In this document: in pieces, positions 7,385 to 16,054 of the stretch
Numbering within the stretch: the stretch's first letter is position 1
Layout: every line of letters begins with the position of its first letter
Source of the DNA: Nonomuraea ceibae
Lineage (GTDB): Bacteria; Actinomycetota; Actinomycetes; Streptosporangiales; Streptosporangiaceae
Assembly: GCF_019396325.1 (NCBI RefSeq)
Contig: NZ_JAHKRO010000096.1
Coordinates: 1 to 35,008, forward strand
Length of the DNA stretch: 35,008 nucleotides
Reading direction: 5' to 3'
Program-made: the position numbers and the translations under genes
Notes under the pieces: model-generated
What the model saw: the letters and a program-made list of their open reading frames with translations, nothing else
The model's database searches: none
Told to the model about the DNA's origin: nothing

Positions 7385-8842
7385 TCAGTGGCCGACGGGC
7401 TGGTGGCCGCCGCTGTTGGCGGCGCGGGCCGGCAGGAGCAGGGCCGTGGCGACCACGGCCACCGACAGCACCGCCCCGATGACGAACGCCAGCCGCATCC
7501 CGCCGAGAGCGGCGAGCGTGTCGGTGACCCCGGTCGCCTTCAGCGTCTCGGCCCGCGCGCTCATCACGGTGACGACGAGCGCGGTGCCGAACGCGGCGGC
7601 GACCTGCTGCAGCGTGCTCAGGATCGAGCTGCCGTGGGAGTAGAGCGGCGGCGGGACCGCGCCGAGCCCCAGCGTGAACACCGGCGTGAAGGTCGCCGCC
7701 AGGCTCACCATGAGCAGCGCGTGCAGGCCGAGCACCTGCCAGTAGGGCATGGTCATCGACACCTGCGTGAACCCGGCGAGCGCGAGCATGATCCCGATCG
7801 CGCCGGGGACGACGAGCACCCGGCCGCCGAACCGGTCGAACATGCGGCCGACGGTCGGCCCGAGCAGCCCCATCGCCAGCCCGCCCGGCATGACCAGCAG
7901 GCCGGTCTCCAGGGCGCTGAGCCCCCGGACGCTCTGCAGGTAGAGCGGCAGCAGGATCATCGAGCCGAGCATCGCCATGAAGGCCACCGACATCATGATC
8001 AGCGCGACCGTGTAGGTGCGGTGGCGCAGGGTGCGCAGGTCGAGCAGCGGCACGCCGCGCTTCTGCAGCGAGAGCTGGCGCAGCACGAAGACGCCGATGG
8101 TGACGAGCCCCGCCACCACGATCGCGGAGGCCACCCGGGCGTCGCCGCCCTCGAACCGGCTGAGCCCGTAGACGAGGCCGCCGAAGCCGGCCGCGGCGGT
8201 GACGGCGCTGAGCCAGTCGATGCTGCTCACCTGGCTCTCGCCGACGTTCTCCAGGCGCTTGAGCCCGCCCCAGGTGATCAGGGCGGCGATCGGCAGCACG
8301 ACGGCGAACAGCAGGCGCCACGACCCGAAGTGGAGGATGATGCCGGACACGGTCGGGCCCATCGCGGGCGCGACCGACATGGCCAGCGTGACGTTGCCCA
8401 TCACGCGGCCCCGGTCCTCCTCGGGCACCACTCTCATCAGCGTGGTCATCAACAGCGGCATCATGACGGCGGTGCCGGCCGCCTGGATGATCCGGGCCCC
8501 CAGCAGAACCTCGAACGTCGGCGCCACGATGGCCAGCGCGGTGCCGGCCAGGAACAACCCCATCGCGGTGGCATAGGCGCTGCGGGTGGACACCCGCTGC
8601 AGGAACCAGCCGGTGATCGGGATCACCGCGGCCATGGTCAGCATGAAGGCCGTCGAGAGCCACTGCGCGGTCTGCTCGGTGATGTGCAGCGCGGTCATCA
8701 ACCGGGGGATCGCGTTGATCATGATGGTCTCGTTGAGGATGACCACGAAGGTGGCCAGCACCAGCAGCCGGATCACGGGCGGCGTGCGGCCTTTCCTGGT
8801 GGCCGCGGGCGTGGCGGGTGGATCGAGCAGTCGGCTGGACAC
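7385..8842 (-). CDS. DHA2-family MFS drug-efflux transporter
   Basis: This inner-membrane protein of about 485 aa has the size and hydrophobic pattern of the 14-segment DHA2 proton antiporters. Motif C appears as APAMGPTVSGII and a motif-A-like loop as GPTVGRMFDRFGGRVLV; ILNETIMINAIPRLM in the first helix is also typical (the family's D/N-x-T-I-V/M region). These pumps export drugs, dyes or secondary metabolites. GTG 8842 is chosen, with CGAGG upstream; the frame is open further up to 8950 but that extension looks non-coding. It is the first gene past the terminator of the sugar operon and probably has its own promoter in 8843-8981. No linked regulator is present. Confidence 0.88.
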   Translation of the reverse strand: MSSRLLDPPATPAATRKGRTPPVIRLLVLATFVVILNETIMINAIPRLMTALHITEQTAQWLSTAFMLTMAAVIPITGWFLQRVSTRSAYATAMGLFLAGTALAIVAPTFEVLLGARIIQAAGTAVMMPLLMTTLMRVVPEEDRGRVMGNVTLAMSVAPAMGPTVSGIILHFGSWRLLFAVVLPIAALITWGGLKRLENVGESQVSSIDWLSAVTAAAGFGGLVYGLSRFEGGDARVASAIVVAGLVTIGVFVLRQLSLQKRGVPLLDLRTLRHRTYTVALIMMSVAFMAMLGSMILLPLYLQSVRGLSALETGLLVMPGGLAMGLLGPTVGRMFDRFGGRVLVVPGAIGIMLALAGFTQVSMTMPYWQVLGLHALLMVSLAATFTPVFTLGLGAVPPPLYSHGSSILSTLQQVAAAFGTALVVTVMSARAETLKATGVTDTLAALGGMRLAFVIGAVLSVAVVATALLLPARAANSGGHQPVGH

Positions 8843-8981
8843 GGTACCTCGTTTGGGGTCGTGGGGCGGAAAGCGGTCAGGGCCGGTGTCCCGGCCGTCG
8901 GTCTCACATGAAGATGCGGACATGTACAGACTGACCGGCGCCACTGACAAAACTCATCGACCGTGCCCAGCATTCCGGGAT

Positions 8982-9014
8982 GTGCGGTGAAATGTCACCT
9001 GGTTTTCACCGCAC
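8982..9014 (-). terminator. Terminator of the sugar operon
   Basis: A perfect 11-bp stem, GTGCGGTGAAA (8982-8992) and TTTCACCGCAC (9004-9014), with an 11-nt loop starts 16 nt beyond the ROK gene's stop. It is the strongest hairpin in this area and marks the end of the operon that begins at 17410. Confidence 0.72.
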
Positions 9015-9030
9015 GGTTCCCGGGAAAAGA

Positions 9031-10251
9031 TCAACGGCCCGCCGCCGCCGGCGCGTCGCGGGCGGCATGGCCGAACACCTCGTCCCGCACCCGGGCGAGC
9101 GCCAGATCCATCGCCCCGACCAGCACCGGGTTGCCCTCGACGGCCGACAGCAGCACCCGCAGCCGCTCGGCGTCGAGCACCCGCAACTCGCGCTCGACGA
9201 GGTCGCGCAGCCGTTCGCCACCGGCTGACACCAGGCTCCCGGCCAGCACGACGAGCCCCGGGTCGACGACCGAGGCGATGGTCGCCAGGCCGAGCGCGAT
9301 CCGCGCGGCCACCGTGCGCAGCCCGGCGGCGGCCTCCTCGGCGGCCCGCCCGGTGCCGCCCGCCAGGCGCACGGCGGCGGCGACCGATTCGTGGAAGTCG
9401 GCGCCGTGGACGCCGTAGGAGCGCAGCAGGTCCTGCACGGCGGGCCCGCCGGCCAGCGCCTGGTAGCCGTGGTGACCGAACCTGCCGCCGCCGTCGCGGG
9501 CGGTGGCCGCGCCCGGGATGGGCATGTAGCCGATCTCGCCCGCGCCGCCGAAGAAGCCGCGGTGCAGCCGCCCGCCGATCACCAGCGCGGCCCCCAGCCC
9601 CTCGCCCGCCCACAGCAGCACGAAGTCGGGGCAGCCGGCCGCAGCGCCGCGCGCCTGCTCGGCGAGCGCGACGAGGTTGACGTCGTTCTCCACGTCGACG
9701 GTGACGCCGAGACCGGCGGTGAGCGTCGGCACCAGGTCGGGGATCTGCCAGCCGGGCATGTCCTCGGCGGTGGCGTAGTCGAGCCGCCCGGTCGTGGGGT
9801 CGACGGCCCCCTGCACGCCGATGACGACGCGGTGCAGCGGGCCGGGCGGACGCGCCGCCTCGACCGCCGCCCGCAACCGCGCGGTCAGGTCGCCGTCCGC
9901 CGGTGACGGCGCGGGACAGCGGGCCTCGCCGGCGACCGCGCCGGTGATGTCGGCCACCTGTACGTCGATCCGCTCCGGCGTGACGTCGAGCGCGGCCACG
10001 TACGCGGCGGCGGCGTTGACCCGGTAGACCTCGGCGGTGCGGCCGGGCTGGCCCGCCCGGACGCCGTCGCTGACCACCAGGCCCGCCTCCTGGAGCCGGG
10101 CCAGGAGCTGGAAGGCCGTCGGCTTGGACAGGCCGGTCAGCTCGCTCAGCTCGGGCCGGGTCAGCGGGCCCTTCTCCAGCAGGATGCGCAGCGCGGCGCG
10201 GTCGTTGATCGCGCGCATCAGCCTCGGAGTGCCGTGGACAGGCGGCTTCAC
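9031..10251 (-). CDS. ROK-family transcriptional regulator (CsnR-like position)
   Basis: This 406-aa regulator has an N-terminal winged HTH (residues 15-75: LTRPELSELTGLSKPTAFQLLARLQEAGLV) fused to a ROK sugar-kinase-like domain (VIGVQGAVDP, VENDVNLVALAEQ, GEGLGAALVIGGRL, GGAGEIG). The ROK zinc site is absent: the usual EIGH is EIGY (239-242), and the usual CxCGxxGC segment reads RFGHHGYQ (257-264) with no cysteine. Such zinc-less ROK regulators exist in actinobacteria as I recall. GTG 10251 has a strong GGAGGTGAC site. As the last gene of the sugar operon it is the likely repressor of the operon's promoter at about 17450, and may sense a sugar phosphate or oligosaccharide. It is a regulator rather than a kinase because of the HTH and degenerate motif. 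Confidence 0.88.
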   Translation of the reverse strand: MKPPVHGTPRLMRAINDRAALRILLEKGPLTRPELSELTGLSKPTAFQLLARLQEAGLVVSDGVRAGQPGRTAEVYRVNAAAAYVAALDVTPERIDVQVADITGAVAGEARCPAPSPADGDLTARLRAAVEAARPPGPLHRVVIGVQGAVDPTTGRLDYATAEDMPGWQIPDLVPTLTAGLGVTVDVENDVNLVALAEQARGAAAGCPDFVLLWAGEGLGAALVIGGRLHRGFFGGAGEIGYMPIPGAATARDGGGRFGHHGYQALAGGPAVQDLLRSYGVHGADFHESVAAAVRLAGGTGRAAEEAAAGLRTVAARIALGLATIASVVDPGLVVLAGSLVSAGGERLRDLVERELRVLDAERLRVLLSAVEGNPVLVGAMDLALARVRDEVFGHAARDAPAAAGR

Positions 10252-10270
10252 GTCACCTCCCGCGTCGGCG

Positions 10271-10290
10271 TCACGTTGACGTCAACGTGA
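10271..10290. promoter_or_regulatory. Perfect 20-bp palindrome before the ROK gene
   Basis: TCACGTTGACGTCAACGTGA is fully self-complementary. It covers the last five sense codons and the stop of the GH9 gene and ends 19 bp before the ROK start, upstream of its Shine-Dalgarno site. It may be an operator for internal autoregulated transcription of the ROK gene, or an RNA stem (8 bp, ACGT loop) separating GH9 from ROK expression. The role is inference. Confidence 0.6.
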
Positions 10291-12097
10291 GAGCGTACAG
10301 GGCGATGGCCGCGAAATCGTCGGCCGGCTCGGAGGCCTGCCAGGAGCGGACGTCGTCGGCGAAACGGCTGCCGTGGCCGGTGAAGCGCTCGTAGCGGTCC
10401 TTGCCGTCGGCGGGGCAGGGCGGCATCTCCTCGAAGTGCCCGCCGAGGCCGTCCTCGAACAGTTTCGCGTCGTTGGGCCCGTTGACGACGGCGCCGGTGG
10501 CGGGCCTGCCGGTGATGTTGGCGATCTGGTGGTGCGGGCAGGCGATCGAGCGCTTGCCCACCCCGGCGACGAAGGAGACGCCCCACGGGTTCGCGCCGAG
10601 CGCCCAGTTGCGCTGCTGGGTGCCGAAGGCGTCGTAGGCGCGCGACCCGGTCGCCGACCGGTAGAGGCGGGCCGTGGCGGCCAGGCCGAAGGCGTGCGGC
10701 ACCGAGTCGAACGCGTCGTAGCGCGCCCCGGCGCGGAACGGGTCGGCGGCGGCCCGGCGCGTCCCGAGGTCGAGCTGCGCCCGGAGCCCGGCGACGAGGT
10801 CGGCCTCGGTGACGGCCAGCCCGCCGGCGCCCGCCGCGCGCATGGCCTTGAGGAGGTCGGCGTGGGCCAGCGCGCTCACGTCGTACAGGTTGAGCGTGTC
10901 GCCCTGCTCCTCGTCGAGGTAGCCGCGCGCCCAGCGGGCCGAGTCGGCCAGCCAGCGCCCGGCGCGCGGGTCGCCCAGGCGCTGCGCGGCCAGGGCCAGC
11001 TCGGCGCCGCCGAGCTGCATGTCGTCGCGCCAGACGCTCTCGGGGTAGAAGGCGTGCGGCAGGGAGGTCACCAGCCGGTCCACGCCGGTCGTCCTGGCCA
11101 TGCCGTAGACGGAGGCCGCCTTGGCCAGCAGCTCGCGGGCGCGTTCGAGCGAGGGTTCGAGCTGGGCGGCCAGGGCGAAGGCGGCGGCGGTGCGCCCGGC
11201 CAGGTTGGGGCTGATCGGCGTGCCGGGGGCGGCGGCGCGGAAGACCGGGCGGTTGCGGATGAAGTGGTGGCCTTCGGCGGTGTCGCCGTCGTCGGCCTCG
11301 GGCAGGCGCCAGACGTCGTGGTCGCCGACGAAGGTGCCCTCGGCGTTGCCGGCGCCGATGCCGACCTGGATGTAGAGGGTCTTCGACTCCTCATCCCACA
11401 TCTTGTCCAGATACTTCAGCCCGTGGGTGGCTTCGGCCCGCAGGGCGGAACCGCGTACCTCGCCGTCCCGCTGGGCCGCCCACAGCAGCGTGTCCACGTA
11501 CGCCAGGATGTGCGTGAACTTGAGATAGTCGCCCGCGTCGAACCAGCCGCCCTCGACGTCGACCGGCCCGCCGATCTTCTTCAGCTCGCCCTTGACCTGG
11601 TCGGTGTCGGGCCCGGTGAACTCGGGCCAGTCGTAGACCGTGGCGGCCCGGTCGTTGAGGTGGCTGGGCCTGCGCGTCGCCTCGGCGCCGTCGCGCTGGA
11701 GGCCGAAGAAGCCCACCACCTTGGCCGCCGTGTCGCCCTTCGGCGCGATCTCGAACTCGGCCGAGGTCGCCCCGCCCGCCTTGACCCGGTAGCGGCCGGG
11801 CGTGCGCAGCCGGGACAGGTCGAGGTCGTGGACGTGCGGGTAGCGGCTGTTCCAGGCGCCCCGGTCCCGGCCGGCGCGCCCGGTGAGCACCACCCGGCCC
11901 CGGTGGTCGACCACGGTGAAGCGCCCGGCGGCCCGCTGCCGCGTCATCAGGTAGGCGTGCTTGGCCTCCTCCGGCCAGTAGCCGACCTGGTCCACCCGGA
12001 CGTGCGCGGGCGACGCGGCCTGGGCGGTGGCGTTCGTCGTCGCCAGCATGGTCACCAGCAGAGCCGGCGCGAGCGCGGCGGGGATCAGCTTTCTCAT
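10271..12097 (-). CDS. Secreted glycoside hydrolase family 9 enzyme
   Basis: This 608-aa exported enzyme has a signal peptide (residues 1-28, MRKLIPAALAPALLVTMLA then AQAAS), an N-terminal Ig-like CelD_N domain (about 30-118: VRVDQVGYWPEEAKHAYL ... GRYRVKAGGATSAEFEI), and an (alpha/alpha)6 GH9 catalytic domain. Catalytic features are GGWFDAGDYLKF with DAGD at 187-190 (base and water-binding Asp), ALGANPWGVSFVAGVG and PHHQ near the C-terminus, and SEPADDFAA with the proton-donor Glu at 590. The usual PHHR is PHHQ here. GH9 is mostly endo-beta-1,4-glucanase but includes exo-beta-glucosaminidases, so the target could be cellulose-type glucan or chitosan; context favours an amino-sugar oligomer. 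ATG 12097 has AGGAGGAGCGG and overlaps the kinase stop by 4 bp. There is no carbohydrate-binding module. Confidence 0.85.
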   Translation of the reverse strand: MRKLIPAALAPALLVTMLATTNATAQAASPAHVRVDQVGYWPEEAKHAYLMTRQRAAGRFTVVDHRGRVVLTGRAGRDRGAWNSRYPHVHDLDLSRLRTPGRYRVKAGGATSAEFEIAPKGDTAAKVVGFFGLQRDGAEATRRPSHLNDRAATVYDWPEFTGPDTDQVKGELKKIGGPVDVEGGWFDAGDYLKFTHILAYVDTLLWAAQRDGEVRGSALRAEATHGLKYLDKMWDEESKTLYIQVGIGAGNAEGTFVGDHDVWRLPEADDGDTAEGHHFIRNRPVFRAAAPGTPISPNLAGRTAAAFALAAQLEPSLERARELLAKAASVYGMARTTGVDRLVTSLPHAFYPESVWRDDMQLGGAELALAAQRLGDPRAGRWLADSARWARGYLDEEQGDTLNLYDVSALAHADLLKAMRAAGAGGLAVTEADLVAGLRAQLDLGTRRAAADPFRAGARYDAFDSVPHAFGLAATARLYRSATGSRAYDAFGTQQRNWALGANPWGVSFVAGVGKRSIACPHHQIANITGRPATGAVVNGPNDAKLFEDGLGGHFEEMPPCPADGKDRYERFTGHGSRFADDVRSWQASEPADDFAAIALYALTLTST

Positions 12098-13062
12098 CCG
12101 CTCCTCCTGAAGTGATCGCGAACACGGGTCCGCGCGGTCTCGGCCGCGCCGAGCAGGTCGAGTCCGGCCAGGGCGGCGCCCGCGACAGGGGGGAGGGTGC
12201 TGACCACGACGCTCGCGTCCGGCGCGCTCGCGCCGATCGCGGACTCGATCATCCCATGCAGGTACGGGTCCCGCGCGGTCAGCACGCTCCCGCCGAGCAC
12301 CACCTCGGCGGGCGTGCGCAGCAGGCCGAGCCGGTCCAGGCAGACCGTGGCCATCACCGCGACCTCCTCGGCCTGCCGCGCGACCACGCCCCTGGCCACG
12401 GCGTCGCCGTCGCCGGCCACGGCGAGCAGGCCCGGCACCAGCTCGTGCAGCCGGGCCGGGTCCAGCTCGCCGAAGTGCAGGGCGAGCACCACCTCCGTGA
12501 CGCTCGCCGTGCCGAAGTGCGTGACGACCAGGTCGGCCAGCGCGGTGGCCGGGCCGCGGCCGTCCTCCATGCGGGCGGCGTGCCACAGCACCCGGTCGGC
12601 CAGGTCCTCGCCGCCGCCCCAGTCGCCGCTGCGCCTGCCGAGCGCCGGGAAGCGCGCGACCTCGCCGGACGGGGAGACGCCCGCGGCGTTCATCCCGGCC
12701 CCGCACACGACGACGACGCCCCACGGCCTCGACGCGCCCGCGCGCAGCACCGCGAACGTGTCGTTGGCCACCGACACCTCGCCCGCGCAGCCGAGCGCCA
12801 GGAACTCGGCGCGCAGCGCGTCCTCCTCGGCGGGGAAGTCGGCCCCGGCCAGGAAGGCGGCCATCACGTCGGCGTACGGCGCGGCCATGCCGTCGCGCAG
12901 CGCCCGCGCGCCGCGCTCCACCACGCCGGCGGCGACGTCCACCCCGGCGCTCTGCGGCACGAACGGGCCGGTCCGGCCGGTCGCGAGCACCGCGCCGTCC
13001 TCGGCGACCAGCGCGAGGTCGGTCTTGCTGTTGCCGCCGTCGACCGCCAGGATCGTCCTCAT
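12094..13062 (-). CDS. BadF/BadG-type sugar kinase (N-acetylglucosamine kinase-like)
   Basis: The 322-aa ASKHA-fold ATPase belongs to the BadF/BadG/BcrA/BcrD family, whose actinobacterial and animal members phosphorylate GlcNAc or glucosamine at O6. The phosphate-1 motif is ILAVDGGNSKTDLALV (residues 4-19); the mid-protein EVSVANDTFAVLRAG and VVVCGAGMNAAG form the phosphate-2 and sugar-site region; GRRSGDWGGGEDLADRVL is typical of the sugar-kinase branch; and VVLGGSVL is the adenosine motif. Both ends overlap neighbours by 4 bp (ATGA junctions with GH4 and GH9). Its placement with a GH4 enzyme and an ABC importer implies it supplies the 6-phosphate that GH4 requires, replacing a PTS. Whether it acts on the monomer or the intact disaccharide is open. 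Confidence 0.83.
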   Translation of the reverse strand: MRTILAVDGGNSKTDLALVAEDGAVLATGRTGPFVPQSAGVDVAAGVVERGARALRDGMAAPYADVMAAFLAGADFPAEEDALRAEFLALGCAGEVSVANDTFAVLRAGASRPWGVVVVCGAGMNAAGVSPSGEVARFPALGRRSGDWGGGEDLADRVLWHAARMEDGRGPATALADLVVTHFGTASVTEVVLALHFGELDPARLHELVPGLLAVAGDGDAVARGVVARQAEEVAVMATVCLDRLGLLRTPAEVVLGGSVLTARDPYLHGMIESAIGASAPDASVVVSTLPPVAGAALAGLDLLGAAETARTRVRDHFRRSG

Positions 13063-14291
13063 CCGGCGGCCTCCAGCAGCCCCGCCAGCTCGCGCGCCAG
13101 GTGCTCCTGGCCGACGAGCGGGTGGGCGAGCAGCGCGTCGGTGACCCGGTCGCGCCCGCCGCGCAGGGCGGCGCCGAGGGCCAGCGTCTCGTACGCCGAC
13201 ACGTGCGCGACCAGGCCGGCGTACAGCGGCTCCAGCGGGGCGACGGGCAGCGGCTCGGCCCCGGAGGCGGTGATCCTGGCCGGGACCTCGATGACCGCGT
13301 CGTCCGGCAGGAACGGCAGCGTGCCGCCGTTGCGCACGTTGACGACCTGGGTGTCGCCCCGGTCGCCCAGCAAAGAGGCGATCAGCGCGACGGCAGCCTC
13401 GGAGTAGAACGCGCCGCCCCGCCGTGCCAGCAGCTCCGGCTTGGCGTCCACCGACGGGTCGGCGTACAACTGCAGCAGCTCCTGCTCCATCGCGGCCACC
13501 TGCGCCGCCCGGGGCGGCTCCGCGCGCTGCTCGGCCACGACGAGGTCGTGGGCGTAGTAGTAGCGCAGGTAGTACGACGGCACCGCGCCGAGCCTCGACA
13601 GCAGCGCCCGCGGCAGCCCGACGTCGGCGGCGATCTCCTGGCCGCGCTCGCGGAGCAGGTCCGGCAGCACGTCCTCCCCGTCGAGCCAGACCGCGCGCAC
13701 CCACGTCAGGTGGTTGAGCCCGGCGTGGCCGAGCGCCACCCGCGACGGCTCGACGCCGAGCATGGCGGCGAAGCGGCGCTGGAAGCCGATCGCCACGTTG
13801 CACAGCCCGATCGCCCGGTGCCCGTCGTCCAGCAGCGCCCTGGTGACGATCCCCACCGGGTTGGTGAAGTCGACGATCCACGCCTCGGGCGCGTGCGCGC
13901 GGATCTGCCGGGCGAGGTCCAGGACCACCGGCACCGTGCGCAGCGCCTTGGCCAGGCCGCCCGCGCCCGTCGTCTCCTGGCCGACGCAGCCGCACTGCAA
14001 GGGCAGCGTCTCGTCCGAGGCGCGGGCCGCCTGCCCGCCCACCCGCAACTGCAGCAGGACGACCGCCGCCCCGGCGACGCCCTCGCGCACGTCGCCGGTC
14101 GCGGTCACCGTCGCCGGGTGCCCGGCCGCGCGCAGCATCCGGCGGGCCATGCCCGCCACCAGTTCCAGCCGCTCCGCGGCCGGATCCACCAGGACCAGCT
14201 CCGTCAGCGGCAGCTCATCCCGTAGCCGGGCGAACCCGTCCACCAGCTCCGGCGTGTACGTCGAGCCGCCCCCGACCACGGCGAGTTTCAA
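13059..14291 (-). CDS. Glycoside hydrolase family 4, 6-phospho-beta-glucosidase type
   Basis: This 410-aa cytosolic enzyme uses NAD+ and a divalent metal in the GH4 redox-elimination mechanism. The N-terminal KLAVVGGGSTYTPEL (2-16) is the dinucleotide-binding loop; GQETTGAGG (104-112) is the beta-type signature, while alpha-type members differ here; DFTNPVGI follows; C164 in IGLCNVAIG and H194 in GLNHLTW are the metal ligands. It cleaves 6-phosphorylated beta-disaccharides such as cellobiose-6-P or chitobiose-6-P (E. coli ChbF is in this family). The start is TTG 14291: it overlaps the permease stop as TTGA, has GGGAGTCAAGGG upstream, and begins exactly at the Rossmann strand. It is coupled to the kinase gene by an ATGA overlap. 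Confidence 0.9.
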   Translation of the reverse strand: MKLAVVGGGSTYTPELVDGFARLRDELPLTELVLVDPAAERLELVAGMARRMLRAAGHPATVTATGDVREGVAGAAVVLLQLRVGGQAARASDETLPLQCGCVGQETTGAGGLAKALRTVPVVLDLARQIRAHAPEAWIVDFTNPVGIVTRALLDDGHRAIGLCNVAIGFQRRFAAMLGVEPSRVALGHAGLNHLTWVRAVWLDGEDVLPDLLRERGQEIAADVGLPRALLSRLGAVPSYYLRYYYAHDLVVAEQRAEPPRAAQVAAMEQELLQLYADPSVDAKPELLARRGGAFYSEAAVALIASLLGDRGDTQVVNVRNGGTLPFLPDDAVIEVPARITASGAEPLPVAPLEPLYAGLVAHVSAYETLALGAALRGGRDRVTDALLAHPLVGQEHLARELAGLLEAAG

Positions 14292-15115
14292 CCCTTGACT
14301 CCCGTCAATGTGACGCCCTCGATGAAGACCCGCTGGGCGAAGAGGAAAACGATGATCACCGGCGCCGTCACCAGCAGGGTGGCGGCCATGGTGAGGTTCC
14401 ACTGCACGCTGTGGAACGCCTTGAAGGTGGCCAGCCCCAGCGACAGGGTCCAGCCCTCCTGGTCGACCCCCGCGTACAGCAGCGGCCCGTAGTAGTCGTT
14501 CCAGCAGTAGAAGAACGAGAACAGCGCCACCGCCGCGATCGCCGGACGGGCCATCGGCAGGATGACGGTGAACAGGATCCGCACGTCCGAGCAGCCGTCC
14601 ACCCGGGCCGCGTCGGTGTAGTCGCGCGGGATCGTGATGAGGAACTGGCGCAACAGGAAGATCGAGAACGCGTCCCCGAACAGCATCGGCAGGATCAGCG
14701 GCCACAGCGAGTCCGTCAGGTCCAGCCGCGCCCACACCAGGTAGATCGGCACCGCGACGACCTGCGGAGGCAGCATCATCGCGCTGATCACCACGAGGAA
14801 CGCCGCCCTGCGCCCCCGGAACCGGAACCTGGCCAGCGCGTAGGCCGCCGGCACCGACGACACCAGCATGAACAGCGTCGCCAGGGACGCGTACAGGAAG
14901 GTGTTGACCGTCCAGGTGAGCAGCTCGGAGCGGGCGAACACGTCGGCGAAGTTGGCCCAGTTCCACTGCCGCGGCCACAGCTCGCTCGTGAGCGCCTGCT
15001 CGTCGGTCATGAGCGCGGTCAGCGCCACGAAGACGACAGGGCCGAGGAACATCAGCGCCAGCGCGATGGCCAGCGCGTGCTGGGCGATCCACATCAGCGT
15101 GCGCCTGCGCGTCAC
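14288..15115 (-). CDS. ABC sugar permease, MalG/CUT1 type
   Basis: The 275-aa inner-membrane protein has about six membrane segments. The EAA-like loop that docks the ATPase reads DAARVDGCSDVRILFTVILP, and the C-terminus ends in the typical MalG-like FAQRVFIEGVTLTGVKG. It forms the import channel with the permease encoded just upstream. GTG 15115 overlaps the upstream permease stop by 4 bp (GTGA), and its own stop overlaps the GH4 TTG. No ATPase gene is in the operon; actinomycetes commonly use a shared MsiK-type ATPase for CUT1 importers. Confidence 0.92.
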   Translation of the reverse strand: MTRRRTLMWIAQHALAIALALMFLGPVVFVALTALMTDEQALTSELWPRQWNWANFADVFARSELLTWTVNTFLYASLATLFMLVSSVPAAYALARFRFRGRRAAFLVVISAMMLPPQVVAVPIYLVWARLDLTDSLWPLILPMLFGDAFSIFLLRQFLITIPRDYTDAARVDGCSDVRILFTVILPMARPAIAAVALFSFFYCWNDYYGPLLYAGVDQEGWTLSLGLATFKAFHSVQWNLTMAATLLVTAPVIIVFLFAQRVFIEGVTLTGVKG

Positions 15116-16053
15116 GACGCCGCCTCCGCCCGGCCGAACTGGCGCAGCAGCACCAGCGTGAAGCCCATCGCCACCACGAACAGCAGCAGCGCGTGCACGC
15201 AGGCCAGCCCCATCGACCAGTCGCGGAACCCGGTGTGGAACAGGTGCTGGGGCAGCGTGAGCAGCGAGCCGTCCGGGTAGCCCGGGGTGAACGTGGTGCC
15301 GGCCGAGTCGGTCGCCCCGGACGCCACCCGGGAGGCGATCATCGCCTGGGTGAAGTACTGCACCGCGTAGATCACCCCGGTGACCGCCGAGAACATCAGC
15401 ACCGGCGAGATGACCGGCAACGTGACGCTGCGGAACTGCCGCCAGGCGCCCGCCCCGTCGATCGCGGCGGCCTCGTACAGGTGCCTGGGCACGTCGAGCA
15501 GCGCCGCCAGGAAGATCATGATGGTGTTGCCCGCGCCCCACAGGGCGAGCAGGGTGAGGCTGGGCTTGGCCCACGCGGCGCTGCCGAACCAGTCGGGGCC
15601 GGTGATCCCGAGCCGGGCCAGCGCCTGGTTGACCGGGCCGGTCGCCGGGTTCAGCAGGTAGACGAAGGCGACCGTGCCGGCCACCATCGGCACCAGCGAC
15701 GGCAGGTAGAAGATCGTCCGCAGCACGCCGCCGCCGCTCTTCAGCTTGGCCAGCAGTTGCGCCACGCCGAGCGCGAACACCACCTGGGCCGGGACCATGA
15801 ACACCACGAGCCACAGCGTGTTGAGCGCCGACTGCAGCACGCGGGGGTCGGAGAAGGCGTAACGGTAGTTGTCCAGGCCGATGAACTCCAGCGTGAACAG
15901 GTCGTAGCGGTGGAAGGAGAAGTAGACCGTGGACAGCAGCGGGTAGACGAAGAAGAGCGCCACGCCGACGAGCCACGGCGACAGCCACAGCAGGGCGCGG
16001 GCGCCCTCGCCGCGCCACCACCGGGGCGGTGGCGCGATCCGGGTGGAGACCAT
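15112..16053 (-). CDS. ABC sugar permease, MalF/CUT1 type
   Basis: This 313-aa inner-membrane protein begins with a cytosolic tail (PPPRWWRGEGARALLWLSPWLVG) followed by about six membrane segments. The EAA motif is EAAAIDGAGAWRQFRSVTLPVISP, the docking site for the ATP-binding subunit. FYLPSLVPMVAGTVAFVYLLNP is typical of MalF/UgpA-type permeases. ATG 16053 lies one base after the stop of the binding-protein gene and uses GGAGG inside that gene's last codons as Shine-Dalgarno site, so synthesis is coupled. It pairs with the downstream permease. Confidence 0.92.
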   Translation of the reverse strand: MVSTRIAPPPRWWRGEGARALLWLSPWLVGVALFFVYPLLSTVYFSFHRYDLFTLEFIGLDNYRYAFSDPRVLQSALNTLWLVVFMVPAQVVFALGVAQLLAKLKSGGGVLRTIFYLPSLVPMVAGTVAFVYLLNPATGPVNQALARLGITGPDWFGSAAWAKPSLTLLALWGAGNTIMIFLAALLDVPRHLYEAAAIDGAGAWRQFRSVTLPVISPVLMFSAVTGVIYAVQYFTQAMIASRVASGATDSAGTTFTPGYPDGSLLTLPQHLFHTGFRDWSMGLACVHALLLFVVAMGFTLVLLRQFGRAEAAS

Positions 16054-16054
16054 C

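Noticed and set aside
9031..10251. ROK protein as a glucokinase
   Set aside because: It carries an N-terminal winged HTH and lacks the catalytic zinc motif, so it is a regulator.
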